A stretch of DNA of 64,000 bases from JAICUY01 sp035708065 (lineage in GTDB: Bacteria; Chloroflexota; Limnocylindria; QHBO01), in the NCBI GenBank assembly GCA_035708065.1, contig DASSTC010000016.1, positions 17,783-81,782 of the forward strand, written 5' to 3'. A program made the position numbers and the translations under genes. The number at the start of each line of letters is the position of its first letter. The stretch's first letter is position 1. This document shows positions 44,222 to 54,984 of this stretch, one piece after another. A model generated the notes under the pieces. It was not told where the DNA came from. It searched no databases and was given only the letters and a program-made list of their open reading frames with translations.

Positions 44222-47095
44222 TCAGCCGCCTCGGCGGCGGCGCGCGAGACGCTCGGCGAGCGTCTCGCCTGCCGGCGGATTCGGTGGGGTCGGCGTTTCG
44301 GCCGCCCGAGCAGGTGGCGGGGCAGTGGCTGCGGGTGCGGTCGGTGTGGCGGCTATCTCGCCCGATCGCTGGCTCAACCGGCTGCGACGGTCGCGCGCCA
44401 CGCGCAGCTCGGCAAGCACCGGCACGGACTCCGGCGCCCGACGGCCGAGGCCAACGCGGCGCGCCACCCAGGCACGCGCCCGCGCCAGGTCCCCGCGCGA
44501 CAGCGCCACGCGCCGCACGCCGATGTCGAGTGGCACGAGGAGAATGGCGAGCACCAGCAGCCACGGCCAGATCGGCGTCGGGAAGGCATCGGCCGCGATG
44601 TCGTGGCGCCACACGGCGGCTGCGGCAGCCGGATCCGCCGGGTCGAGAGATCGGCCGTGGCCGGTCGCGGCGAAGCGCGCCAGCGCGTCGGCGTTCACCC
44701 CGAGCCGCCGAAACTCCTGCGCGGCCGGGCTGACGATCCCAAGCGTGCGGCTGGCCGAATCGGTCGTGGTCGTCTGGGCCACGCGAACGAGGTACGCGCC
44801 CGGATCGTCGGCGCGGATGGCGCCGGCGTATCGGCCCGGCCCGACCTGGGTCAGCGTCGACTGCGTCGGCGTGAGGTCGGGCGACACGAGCCGGAGAACC
44901 GTGCGGTAGAAGTTGCGCGGCGCGCCGTCGTCGTCGAGTGAGGTGAGGTTCACGTTGAGCTGCCCGTCGCGTCCCGGGCTGAACTGCACGTCGATGCCCT
45001 GGGCGTCCTGCGGGGGCAGCGTCCAGCCGACCATCTGCGCCAGCGCGGTGCCGTAGACATCGGTGCCGATCCATTCGGTCGCCCATTGCGCCCGAGCGTC
45101 GGAGGTCCAGGCGACCGCGCGGCCGAGGCCGTACTGCCATTGCGCCAGCAGCGGGTCGTCCCGGGCGGTGAGCAGCGCCACGCTGGCGGTCCCCTTGGCG
45201 GTCGTGGCGTTGTAACCGAGCAGCGCGGGCAGGCGGCCGGCATCCAGGCCGCGCAGGATCTCGGAGGGCTGCGCCGGAACCGGCTGGAATCGCTCCTCGA
45301 CGATCTTCTCGCCGGCGGTGCGAATCGTCTCCTTGAGGAAGATGTCGGGGATCTTGGTGGCATCGGCCGCGTCGTAGTAGCGGCCTCCCGATTCCTCGGC
45401 GAGCGACTTGAGGATGTGGGCCGAGCCACCGCCGGTGCCGATCGTCGACAGCGTGATCCCGGCGGCCTTCATGTCGGCGAGGAGGGCGTCGTACGTGCCT
45501 GACTGTGACCAGCCATCGGTGATGAGGATGATGTGGCGCAGCTTGGCCGGGTTCCGGACCAGGTCGTCGTACGCCGCCTTGAGGCCGGCATAGATGTTCG
45601 TCGTGCCGTCGGCCGCGAAGCCGAGCCCGGCCTGCAGCGCATTGAGGTCGATCGGTGCGGTGTGCACCGCCCAATGCGCGCCGCCGTCGAAGGTGACCAC
45701 ACCGAGCTGATCGGAGGGCGCGAGGGCATCGGCCGCACGCAGGATCGCCTCCTTGGCGACGTCCACTTTCTCGAAGCCGCGGCTGCCGCCGGTCGCGTTG
45801 TCGCGGTTGTCGCCGGTGCAGTGGCAATCGGCCATCGAGCCGGACTTGTCGACCACGGCCACCAGCGCCACGTCTGGCGAGCGCTGCTTGTCGCGCACGG
45901 TCATGTACACCGGCATCGTTTCCTCGATCGGCGAGTTGAGGTAGCCGCCGGCGCCGTAGCTCTGCTTGCCCCCGATCATGACCAGGCCTTTGCCGAGATC
46001 GCGGACATAGACCTGCAGCGACGCCATCGCGGCATCGCCGAGCGCGGCGGCCGGGACGTCATCAAGGACCACCGCGTCGTAGCCCGCGAGCGTCGCCAGC
46101 GATGACGGAACGCCGCCGGCGGGGACCACCGTGACCTGCTGTCGCGCGGCCTCGAGCGCGTCGCGCAGCGTCGCGGCGTGGGCCGGATCGTCGGTTGCCA
46201 GCAGAACCTGCGGTTCGCCGCTGACCAGGACGTACGCATCCGCCGCGTTGTTCTGGGTGAAGTGATCGGTCTTCGGCTCGATCACCGCGCGGAACACGTG
46301 GAAGCCGGCCGCATCGGCCTTCACCGAGAAGTCGACCGACTGGCTGCCGGCCTTCAGCGTGAGGTCACGCGTGGCCACCGTCTGGCCATCGGCCAGCAGG
46401 CGCAACGTGGCCGTCGTCGCCACCGTCGACCGCACCCGCGCGGTCAGGTGGATCGTCTCGCCGACACGCGCGCCGGTCGGGGCGTCGAGGCCGTCGAACA
46501 GCGCCTCGCCGTACGTGTCGGTCGCCGGCTGCACGACATCCAGGCGCACGCCGCGGTCCGCGGCGGCCAGGATCGCCTGCTCGGCGCCGCCGGCCGTGTC
46601 GTTGCCGTCGGAGAGCAGCACGAGCCGCTGCTGTGTCCCGGCGGGGAAGATGGCGGTCGCCAGGCGCACCGCCGCACCGATGTCGCTGGCGCCGACCACC
46701 GGGATCGACGCCGGCTCGCTCAGCTCGTCGGACTGTGACGGCAGGCGGTCGACGAGCGCGTTCCCGCCGAAGACGACGACGCCGGCGGTATCCGCCTCCG
46801 GCATGTCGCGGACCGATGCCCGCGCGAAGTCGAGCAGCGCCTGGCGGCTGCTGTCGACCATGGACGCCGACGCATCGACGAGGAAGACGACGCTCAGCCG
46901 GTCGGACGGCAGCGCCAGCCGGGCTCCGGCCAGGGCAAAGACGAGCGCGCCGACGAGCACCAGCCGGATGACGAGCGACGCGATGCGCCTCCCGCGGGGC
47001 AGGACCCGCGACGCGACCAGCCAGCCGCCGACGACGAGGGCGACCGAAGGCACGAGCAGCCACAGCCAGGCAGGCGTGGCGAAGGCAACCGGCAT
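44222..47095 (-). CDS. Membrane protein with two VWA domains and a glutamine-amidotransferase-like domain
   Basis: 957 residues from ATG 47095, sharing one base with the previous stop (TGATG). Two N-terminal helices (PAWLWLLVPSVALVVGGWLV; LVIRLVLVGALVFALAG) precede VWA 1 with DASASM and LLSDGNDT. An Ig-like stretch follows, then a class I amidotransferase-like fold (VLLATDDPAHAATLRDALEAA to MIGGKQSYGAGGY). VWA 2 has VVDKSGSM with an unusual Cys-His-Cys insertion (MADCHCTGDN) right after the MIDAS serine, and LITDGWSQ. A C-terminal helix (WPWLLVLAILLVPLDIGV) and a Pro/Ala-rich tail end it. It is the last gene of the locus and resembles large BatB/YfbK-like proteins. Confidence 0.8.
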   Translation of the reverse strand: MPVAFATPAWLWLLVPSVALVVGGWLVASRVLPRGRRIASLVIRLVLVGALVFALAGARLALPSDRLSVVFLVDASASMVDSSRQALLDFARASVRDMPEADTAGVVVFGGNALVDRLPSQSDELSEPASIPVVGASDIGAAVRLATAIFPAGTQQRLVLLSDGNDTAGGAEQAILAAADRGVRLDVVQPATDTYGEALFDGLDAPTGARVGETIHLTARVRSTVATTATLRLLADGQTVATRDLTLKAGSQSVDFSVKADAAGFHVFRAVIEPKTDHFTQNNAADAYVLVSGEPQVLLATDDPAHAATLRDALEAARQQVTVVPAGGVPSSLATLAGYDAVVLDDVPAAALGDAAMASLQVYVRDLGKGLVMIGGKQSYGAGGYLNSPIEETMPVYMTVRDKQRSPDVALVAVVDKSGSMADCHCTGDNRDNATGGSRGFEKVDVAKEAILRAADALAPSDQLGVVTFDGGAHWAVHTAPIDLNALQAGLGFAADGTTNIYAGLKAAYDDLVRNPAKLRHIILITDGWSQSGTYDALLADMKAAGITLSTIGTGGGSAHILKSLAEESGGRYYDAADATKIPDIFLKETIRTAGEKIVEERFQPVPAQPSEILRGLDAGRLPALLGYNATTAKGTASVALLTARDDPLLAQWQYGLGRAVAWTSDARAQWATEWIGTDVYGTALAQMVGWTLPPQDAQGIDVQFSPGRDGQLNVNLTSLDDDGAPRNFYRTVLRLVSPDLTPTQSTLTQVGPGRYAGAIRADDPGAYLVRVAQTTTTDSASRTLGIVSPAAQEFRRLGVNADALARFAATGHGRSLDPADPAAAAAVWRHDIAADAFPTPIWPWLLVLAILLVPLDIGVRRVALSRGDLARARAWVARRVGLGRRAPESVPVLAELRVARDRRSRLSQRSGEIAATPTAPAATAPPPARAAETPTPPNPPAGETLAERLARRRRGG

Positions 47096-49023
47096 CAGCT
47101 GCTGCTCCGCGGCTGCCTGACCGATGTCCCCGGCCGCGGCCGTCGAAGGACGCGTGCCAGCGCTCGCCGTCCCGGTCGATGGAAGAGCAGCCACTCAACC
47201 AGCAGCAGGGCCAGCGCGATGACCGCCAACCGCCACCACCACTCGACGCGCGCCGGCTGCTCGACCGCGGCACCGGTCGCCGGCCGACCCATCTCCTCGA
47301 TGGGCACCGGATCGCCGGGCGCGACGGCCGACTCACCCGGATCGAACAGGTTCGCCGCCGTGCGACCGAGCGACGTGCCGTCCTCGGTGCGCAGCTCGCG
47401 CAGGCCGACGGTCTCGGCCGCCGGCAGCGTGCCCCGCCCGGCGATCAACGGGATGCGCGTCGTCCCGGCGCCATCAGTCAACGAAACCGCGGTGATCGAC
47501 GGGTCGACCGCCAGCGGGATCGCCTCGCCGAGCGGCTGCGAGGGCGGCAGCACGCCGTCGACCGGCGGCAGCAGGAAGTCGACGAGGTTGCTGGTCAGCA
47601 GCGGGAAGGCGACCTGCAGCGGCAGGTCGGAGTCGCCGAGCGCGAACGTGAGCAGCGCGACCGCCGTGCCGTCGACCGTCCCCGCTGCGACGAGCGGGTC
47701 GCCCGTCGTGGCTGCCACCGCCGGCCGCATCCCATCGGTGAGCACGAGGCGCGCCGCTCGCCCGACGTGCAGCGTCGAGAGGTCGACGTAGCGCAGCAGC
47801 GGGTCGTCCGGATCGGTGCGGTCGAGGAGCGGCGCGTCGACGGTTCCGCTCACGGTGCCGAATGCGCCATCGTCGTGCGGCCCCACGTACAGCGCCGGGA
47901 CGTTCGGCGGCGAGGGCGGCACGAACCGGTCGAAGACGAGCAGACCGTAGGGCGTGCCGTCGGCATCGGCCTTCGCCACGGCGTCGCTGTACCCGTCGGT
48001 GCTCACCGCGTAGAGCTCGAGGCGCGGCAGCAGTGCCAGGGCGTTCTCGAGGTACGTGTTGCCGTCGCTGACCAACAGCGTGCGGACGGCGGCCTGCGGC
48101 GGGGCGAGCGCGAAGGCACGATCGTCGACCGCGAGCGCGTCACTGCCGGCCAGGCGCGCCTCGATCACGGTCGCCGCCGGCGGCACGGTGGCGATGATCG
48201 CCTCCGCGCGCTGGCCGGCGGCGATCTGCAGGTCGCGGGCGTCGACCAGTGCGTCGTCGGCGTAGATCTCCAGCCGGCGGGTCACGTCGCCGGCCGACGG
48301 ATTGGCCACCGCCACGAAGACGTCGAGCTGCGCTCCGCCGGAGCGGCGCGTGGCGGAGAGGGCGGCGACTGCCTGGTTCGCATCGGTCGAGCCGACCCGT
48401 TCGACCTTGACCGGTGCACCGATGCCGACCGGTGGCAGCCGGTCGGCGTTCGCATCGGTCACCACGACGACGGTCGAGTCCGCGTCGCGTGCAGCCAGCG
48501 CCGATGCCAGGGCGAACGCATCGGTCAGGTTGCCCGGAAGCTGGGTCGCGTCGATGCCGTCGATGGCGCGGTCCGCGCTGCTGCGGTCGTTGGTCTCGCT
48601 GGCCAGCACGTGCGCCGAGTCGTCGGCGGCCACCACCGTCACGCGACCGCCCTCGGGAAGCCGTGCGACGACCTGGTGCGCCAACCGGCGCGCAGCCTCG
48701 ATCCGCGGCTGGCCGTCGTCGGTGGCGCCCATCGAAGCCGACGTGTCGACGATCAGCACGACGTTGGCCGCGAGATCCGAGGTCGTGTTGAGGAACGGGC
48801 GAGTCGCGGCGAAGACGACGAGCGCGGCAATGAGCAGCTGCAGGAGCAGGAGCCAGCTGAAGCGCAGGCGCTGCCACGGCGCGTTGGCCTCGACGTCGCG
48901 GACGAGCTGCTGCCACAGGAACGTGGAACCGACCGGCACGTCGCGGCGACGCAGCCGGAGCATGTAGAAGGCGACGATCAACGGCAGGATCAGCAGGCCG
49001 ATGAGGGCGAGCGGCGCGATCAC
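47095..49023 (-). CDS. BatA-like membrane VWA protein
   Basis: 642 residues from GTG 49023; upstream codons in the same frame overlap the DUF58 gene and are not family-like. The BatA N-terminal domain is clear: PLALIGLLILPLIVAFYMLRLRRRDVPVGSTFLWQQL, then WQRLRFSWLLLLQLLIAALVVFA. The VWA domain has VLIVDTSASMGATDDG and VVVVTDANADR. A long beta-rich region and a C-terminal helix (WWWRLAVIALALLLVEWLLF) follow. Bat proteins sit in the membrane and are partners of MoxR ATPases. The stop overlaps the next gene's start by one base. Confidence 0.85.
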   Translation of the reverse strand: MIAPLALIGLLILPLIVAFYMLRLRRRDVPVGSTFLWQQLVRDVEANAPWQRLRFSWLLLLQLLIAALVVFAATRPFLNTTSDLAANVVLIVDTSASMGATDDGQPRIEAARRLAHQVVARLPEGGRVTVVAADDSAHVLASETNDRSSADRAIDGIDATQLPGNLTDAFALASALAARDADSTVVVVTDANADRLPPVGIGAPVKVERVGSTDANQAVAALSATRRSGGAQLDVFVAVANPSAGDVTRRLEIYADDALVDARDLQIAAGQRAEAIIATVPPAATVIEARLAGSDALAVDDRAFALAPPQAAVRTLLVSDGNTYLENALALLPRLELYAVSTDGYSDAVAKADADGTPYGLLVFDRFVPPSPPNVPALYVGPHDDGAFGTVSGTVDAPLLDRTDPDDPLLRYVDLSTLHVGRAARLVLTDGMRPAVAATTGDPLVAAGTVDGTAVALLTFALGDSDLPLQVAFPLLTSNLVDFLLPPVDGVLPPSQPLGEAIPLAVDPSITAVSLTDGAGTTRIPLIAGRGTLPAAETVGLRELRTEDGTSLGRTAANLFDPGESAVAPGDPVPIEEMGRPATGAAVEQPARVEWWWRLAVIALALLLVEWLLFHRPGRRALARVLRRPRPGTSVRQPRSSS

Positions 49024-49120
49024 CTTTCCGGCCCCATGTGACTGGGACGGCGGTGAAGGGACCGCCGGCCGCTCATCCTCGTCGGACGGCTCGCTCCTTC
49101 GACGGGTCGAGTGGTGGCCG

Positions 49121-50014
49121 TCATGCGGTGATGCGGCGGCGTCGGAGGACGTCGAAGAGGAGGTCCGCCAGGTCGAGGTCGCTCGGCACGGTGACGTACG
49201 AGCCGCCGCGGCGGGCGACGAAGGCCGCGATCTCGGCCTGCCATTCGCCCAGCCGGGTGCGGTATCGGTCGACGAGGTCGTCGTCGCCGGTGACCTCGAT
49301 GCCCTGGCCGGTCTCGGTGTCGACCAGCCGTGCATCGGGCGGGACGTCGGGATCGAGCTCCTCGGGCGCCAGGACGTGGAGGACGCTGAGCTGGCAGCGC
49401 GTGCGGGCCAGGTCGCGCAACGCGTCCAGGTAGCCGGGATCCATCAGGTCGCTGATGAGCAGCAGCGGCCCGGAACCGCGCAGGCGGCCGGCGTATTCGC
49501 GCGCCGCGGCTGCCAGGCCGGTCAGTCGCTCGGTGCGCGGCTCGGAGAGAAAGCGGAAGACCTCGAACACGCGACCCTTGCCGCGCAGCGGCCGAAGTGT
49601 CGACGCGTGGCCGTCTCCCAGAAAGGCGACGCTCACCCGATCGAGGTGGGCCAGGCCGAGGTAGGCGAGCGCGGCAGCGGCACGACGGGCGAACTCGAGC
49701 TTGTTCGGGTCGCCGAAGTTCATGCTCGCGCTGGCATCGACCAGGACGTGGACGGTGACGTCCTCCTCCTCGACGAAGAGCTTGACGAACAGCTTCTCGA
49801 GCCGCGCGTAGACGTTCCAGTCGAGCTGGCGCAGGTCGTCGCCGTGCGTGTAGTTGCGGTAGTCGGCGAACTCGACCGACTGCCCGCGCTTCGTGGAACG
49901 CCGCTCGCCCTTCATCCGCCCGGCGGTCAGCCGCCGCGACGCCAGCTCGAGCTGCTCGAGGCGCCGCAGGAACGCCTCGTCAAACAGCGGCGGGCGGTCC
50001 GAGACGATCATCAC
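49121..50014 (-). CDS. DUF58 (BatA/MoxR-associated) protein
   Basis: 297 residues. RMKGERRSTKRGQSVEFADYRNYTHGDDLRQLDWNVYARLEKLFVKLF is the DUF58 signature. HVLVDASASMNFG and LLISDLMDPGYLDAL show a VWA-like core with the DASAS metal site. It is the invariable companion of MoxR ATPases and lies 35 nt after moxR here. It is cytoplasmic, with no signal peptide. Confidence 0.9.
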   Translation of the reverse strand: MMIVSDRPPLFDEAFLRRLEQLELASRRLTAGRMKGERRSTKRGQSVEFADYRNYTHGDDLRQLDWNVYARLEKLFVKLFVEEEDVTVHVLVDASASMNFGDPNKLEFARRAAAALAYLGLAHLDRVSVAFLGDGHASTLRPLRGKGRVFEVFRFLSEPRTERLTGLAAAAREYAGRLRGSGPLLLISDLMDPGYLDALRDLARTRCQLSVLHVLAPEELDPDVPPDARLVDTETGQGIEVTGDDDLVDRYRTRLGEWQAEIAAFVARRGGSYVTVPSDLDLADLLFDVLRRRRITA

Positions 50015-50049
50015 GCTCGGCGCAAACGGGTCTGCGTCATGCGGAACGG

Positions 50050-51062
<1,013 letters not shown>

Positions 51063-51066
<4 letters not shown>

Positions 51067-52832
51067 GGCTGCTCCGTCGGTTCGAGGCGTGAGAAGTAGT
51101 CGCGCACGAAGTCCTTCAGCGTGACCGGCACCTGTTGCCGGTCGAGCTGGTTGTTGGCGAAATTGCGGAAGAGATCGAAGACGGACCGATACGGCACGAC
51201 CGACTGGTTATCCAGGCCGATGCCGTTGCCGCCGCCGTTCTGGGTCGGGCCGCCGTTGCCACCCTGCCCGGCGATGTAGCTCGGGTCGCCGGGATTGCCG
51301 AGGCGGTTGATTGGGGCGAAGAGCTTGTCGTCGCCATTCGGTGCGTCGGGCTTGTTGCCCTGCGAGGGCCCGTTGAAGCTCCCGGTCCGCAGGCCGCCGC
51401 CCGGGATGCGGTGCACCTGGGTACCGCCGCCGCCGCCCGGCTGATTGCCGGTGTTGTTGCCCTGGCCAGGCTGGGTGCCTTGGCCGGGCTGGTTGCCCTG
51501 GCCGGGCGCGCCGCTGGCACCGGGCGCCGGCTGGCCGCTTCCGCCGGGCGAGGGCTGGCCGGGCGAACCCGGTGCCGGTTGGCCCGATGCCCCCGGCTGC
51601 GGTTGGCCGGACGAACCCGGCTGCGGCTGACCTGCGCGCGCGACCTGGCGCGCGCCGTCCGATAACGCGGACTGCGCAGCCGCCACGTCACGCTGCAGCT
51701 GGCGTCGCTGCTCGGCGTTGCGCGTCGCATCCGCGGCACGGTTGAGCGCATCGCGTGCCGCCTGCTGGTCATGCTGATCGCCGGACTGCGCCGCGCGGTC
51801 CAGGGCATCGGCTGCTTCGCTGAGCTGTCGAGCCAGGTCGGGCTGTCCTGACGCCGCCTGCGATGCCTGCCGCAGCGCATCGGTCGTCGATCTCGCCTCG
51901 GAGGGTGACTGGCTGCCGAGCTTGTTGGCGAGGTCCTCGAGGTCCTTGGCCGCCGCATCGGTCGTGCCCTCGGCATTGTTCTGGTCGTCACCGGTCACCG
52001 CGCGGGAGATGGAGCGCGACAGCTGCGTGAGCTCGGCGTCCCTGGCTGCCGCCTGCGGGTCGGCCAGCTTCGCCAACTGCTCCTGCACCGAACCGATGCG
52101 GGCCAGTGTTGCCTGCCGGTCATCGCCCTGTTCGCGGAGCTGCCTGGCCAAACGACGCAGCTGCTCCACGAGCTTGTCGCGCTCGGGATCCTTCGTGTCG
52201 GCGCCCTTGCGCTCGGCGTCGTCCGCGACCTTCTCCACGCGCTCGGCGACCTGCCGGCTCGCCTCGCGCGCCGCGCGACGATCGGCCAGCACGCCGTCCT
52301 GCGGATTCGGCCAGACGACGAGGACGAGCAGCAGCACCAGCGCGATGCCGGCGACCGATGCGGGCCGGCGCTCGAGCCGCGGTCGGAAGGCGCCCCGCAG
52401 GTCGACCTCGGCCAGACGCGCGCGAGCATCCGCCAGCTGGCGCGGCACGAGATCGAGCTCGAGCTCGCGCTCTGTCGCGCCGCCGGATCCGATCAGCTCG
52501 AGCGCTGTGCCGAGGCGCTCGCGGAGCGCCAGCTCGTCATCGGCACGGTGGGCGGTCGCGACCAGCGACGGTCGCTGCAGCCAGCTCCAGGCGGCCCACG
52601 CCAGGATGACGGCGGCCACGACGGCGAGCATGAGCTGCGGCGCCCATTCGACCGCGATGCTGCGGGCCAGCAGCTGCACGCCGGCGAGCGCGATGAGCGC
52701 GGCCGCGGTCGCCCACCCACCACCGCGCAATGATCGCCGCAGCCAGAGCCGTCGCCGCAGGGCGGCCAGGCGTGTTGCGCTGTCGCGCCCGAGCCGATCG
52801 GTCACACGCCTGCCGTCCTGGCGGTCGGTCAT
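51063..52832 (-). CDS. Membrane-anchored coiled-coil protein with collagen-like repeats
   Basis: 589 residues. Two helices near the N-terminus (TAAALIALAGVQLLARSIAV; LMLAVVAAVILAWAAWSWLQ) and a third (VAGIALVLLLVLVVWP) flank a short domain. A long polar, Gln/Arg/Asp-rich coiled-coil region (about 180-400) follows, then Gly/Pro/Gln repeats, and finally a conserved-looking C-terminus (PYRSVFDLFRNFANNQLDRQ...DFVRDYFSRLEP). Architecture resembles the DUF4175-like proteins found beside MoxR/Bat genes. Its function is probably scaffolding in the envelope. Overlaps of 4 nt on both sides place it firmly in the operon. Confidence 0.7.
51513..51632 (-). repeat. Five 24-bp repeats encoding GQPxPGxx units
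   Basis: Five consecutive 8-residue units of the form Gly-Gln-Pro-x-Pro-Gly-x-x are encoded from 51632 down to 51513, followed by six-residue Gly-Gln-x-Gln-Pro-type units to about 51450. They form a flexible, collagen-like linker in the coiled-coil protein and may vary in number between strains. Confidence 0.8.
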
Positions 52833-54022
52833 GCTTCCGCTTCCTCGATGCGTGGATCGCCGTCGCCGGCGACTTGTGTCGCGCTGGCGACACGCGCGCC
52901 ACGCTGACGGCGGAAGACGAAGCGCATCCCCGCGGGGAGGACCAGGCGCATCGAGATGAGGGTCAGCAGCACCGCGAGCAGCGCGAACGTCGCGGCGAAG
53001 CGCGGCCAGAAGTGGTCGTAACGGGTGTTGAAGCCGAACGCCGTGGCTCGGTCAGGGATGCGCGAGCCGGGGACCTGGCAGATCGCGCCGGCCGGACACG
53101 GATCGGAGCCCGGGACGGCGCACGGACCGTCGCCGCACAGGTCGGTTGCCGTCGTAGGCACCAGCGGGCTGCCCGTGCCGAACTGGCTGACGAACGAGCT
53201 GAACGTACCCGGCACCGACTCGGTGTTGGCGACGACGTCTGCCATGGCGACCGCCGGGTTGACCCACATCAGCTGCTCGGGGGCGGTGCGCCGTTCACTG
53301 AACGGGCTCGAGGTGTCTCGATTGGCGAGCGCCGTCCAGAAGACGAAGACGAGCAGGGTGCCGATGGTGAAGGCAAGCATCGTCGAATACGTCAGGACGG
53401 TCGAGGCCTGCGTGCGCTTCACGAAGGCTGAGAAAAAGAGCCCGATCGTGCCGAAGCCGAGCGCTGCGCTGAGCAGGACGACGAGCTGGCGCAGCAGATC
53501 ACCGATCGTCACGCCGCCGTACATGAACACCAGTGCGCTCAACGGGATGCCGGCCAGGATCATGAGCAGGAGGAAGGCAAGTGCCGCGAGGAGCTTGCCG
53601 ACCACGATGGCGCCCGGTCGCATCGGTGTGCTGATCAGCAGGTCGAGCGTCTGCTTCTCGCGCTCGAGCGAGATGGCGCCGGCGGTGAATGCCGGGGCGA
53701 TGAAGCAGACCAGCAGCAGCTGGAACATCGACAGCGTGGCGAAGATCGCCTGACCGATGCTGGCCGATGCGTTGGCCGCATTGAGACCGCCGAAGCCCCC
53801 GAATGCACCGCCGGCCACCTGCGAGCGCGCCTGCGGCCCCATCACCGTGTATACGCCGTAGGCGATCAGGGCCAGGATCGCCAGGTAGATGGTGAGCACC
53901 ACGAACGCGCGCCGGCCGCGGAATCGCGAGCGCAGCTCCTTGACCATGATCGTGGCGACCGCCGAGGCGAACTCATGGAAGCGGCCGCGCTCGAGCGGCG
54001 CGGCAACGGCAGCGGCGCTCAC
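52829..54022 (-). CDS. ABC-2 type permease of the MoxR/VWA locus
   Basis: 397 residues with six or more helices. ASAVATIMVKELRSRFRGRRAFVVLTIYLAILA at the N-terminus and AGAISLEREKQTLDLLISTPMRPGAIVVGKLLAAL are typical of ABC-2 permeases. A long extracytoplasmic loop (about 250-340, several Cys: LCGDGPCAVPGSDPCPAGAIC) precedes the last helix. Four to five Cys residues in 20 suggest disulfides or metal binding outside the cell. It works with the ATPase it overlaps by 4 nt. Confidence 0.85.
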   Translation of the reverse strand: MSAAAVAAPLERGRFHEFASAVATIMVKELRSRFRGRRAFVVLTIYLAILALIAYGVYTVMGPQARSQVAGGAFGGFGGLNAANASASIGQAIFATLSMFQLLLVCFIAPAFTAGAISLEREKQTLDLLISTPMRPGAIVVGKLLAALAFLLLMILAGIPLSALVFMYGGVTIGDLLRQLVVLLSAALGFGTIGLFFSAFVKRTQASTVLTYSTMLAFTIGTLLVFVFWTALANRDTSSPFSERRTAPEQLMWVNPAVAMADVVANTESVPGTFSSFVSQFGTGSPLVPTTATDLCGDGPCAVPGSDPCPAGAICQVPGSRIPDRATAFGFNTRYDHFWPRFAATFALLAVLLTLISMRLVLPAGMRFVFRRQRGARVASATQVAGDGDPRIEEAEA

Positions 54023-54984
54023 GCGGCCTCCTCGGCGCCGGCGTCCTGTCCGGTGACCTTCAGGAAGATCTCCTCGAGGCCGCTGGTCGCCTGCGCGAAG
54101 CTGCTCAGCCGGTGGCCGGCGGCGACGATGTCGCGCAGCAGCGCCGCCTGATCATCGGGCGTGCCGTCGAACGGCAGCTCGAGGCGCGTGACTCCCGCGG
54201 CGGAGCCGTCGACCAGGATCTCGCCGATACGGCGGTCGGCCTCCAGCTTGGCGATCAGCGGCGCCGAGTCGGAGAGCACCTCGATCCTGAGGACGGCGCC
54301 CGCGCGCAGGGAGCGCTCGATCTCGTCGATGCTGCCCGAGCGCAGCAGCCGGCCGCGATCGATAATCCCGACGCCGGTGCACATCTCGCCGAGCTCCGGC
54401 AGGATGTGGCTGCTGACGAGGATCGTCTTGCCCATCGAGCGCAGCTCGCGCAGGATCTCGCGCATCTCCACCCGTGCTCGAGGGTCCAGGCCGGAGGCCG
54501 GCTCGTCGAGGATCAGCAGCGCCGGGTCGTGAACCAGCGTGTGGGCCAGGCACAGCCGCTGACGCATGCCGCGCGACAGGCTCTCGACGTAGGCGTCGCG
54601 CTTCTCGCCGAGGGCCACGATCTCGAGCAGCTCGCCGATCATCGCCGTGCGCCGGGGGGCGGGGACGCCGTAGCAGCGGGCGAAGAAGTCCAGGTACTCC
54701 CAGACGCGCAGATCGTCGTAGACGCCGTAGAAGTCCGGCATGTAGCCGATGCGCCGCCGAACGCCGATCGGGTCGACATCGACCGGGATGCCGCACACCA
54801 GCGCCTCGCCGGCCGTCGGCGCGAGCAGCGTGGCCAGGATCTTCATCGTGGTCGTCTTGCCCGCGCCGTTCGGCCCGACCAGGCCGTAGATCTCGCCCGG
54901 TCCGACGACCATGTCCACGCCGGCGACCGCCATCTGGTCGTCGTAGCGCTTGGTGAGCCCACGGGTCTCGATCACCGGGGTCAT
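54019..54984 (-). CDS. ABC transporter ATPase of the MoxR/VWA locus
   Basis: 321 residues from ATG 54984 (MTPVIETRGLTKRYDDQMAV); longer frame codons upstream belong to the preceding gene. Walker A GPNGAGKTTTMKIL, Q-loop GYMPDFYGVYDDLRVWEYL, signature ESLSRGMRQRLCLAHTL and Walker B LLILDEPASGLDPRARVEM are intact. Such ATPase/permease pairs resemble the GldA/GldF type. It overlaps the genes on both sides by 4 nt. Confidence 0.9.
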   Translation of the reverse strand: MTPVIETRGLTKRYDDQMAVAGVDMVVGPGEIYGLVGPNGAGKTTTMKILATLLAPTAGEALVCGIPVDVDPIGVRRRIGYMPDFYGVYDDLRVWEYLDFFARCYGVPAPRRTAMIGELLEIVALGEKRDAYVESLSRGMRQRLCLAHTLVHDPALLILDEPASGLDPRARVEMREILRELRSMGKTILVSSHILPELGEMCTGVGIIDRGRLLRSGSIDEIERSLRAGAVLRIEVLSDSAPLIAKLEADRRIGEILVDGSAAGVTRLELPFDGTPDDQAALLRDIVAAGHRLSSFAQATSGLEEIFLKVTGQDAGAEEAA

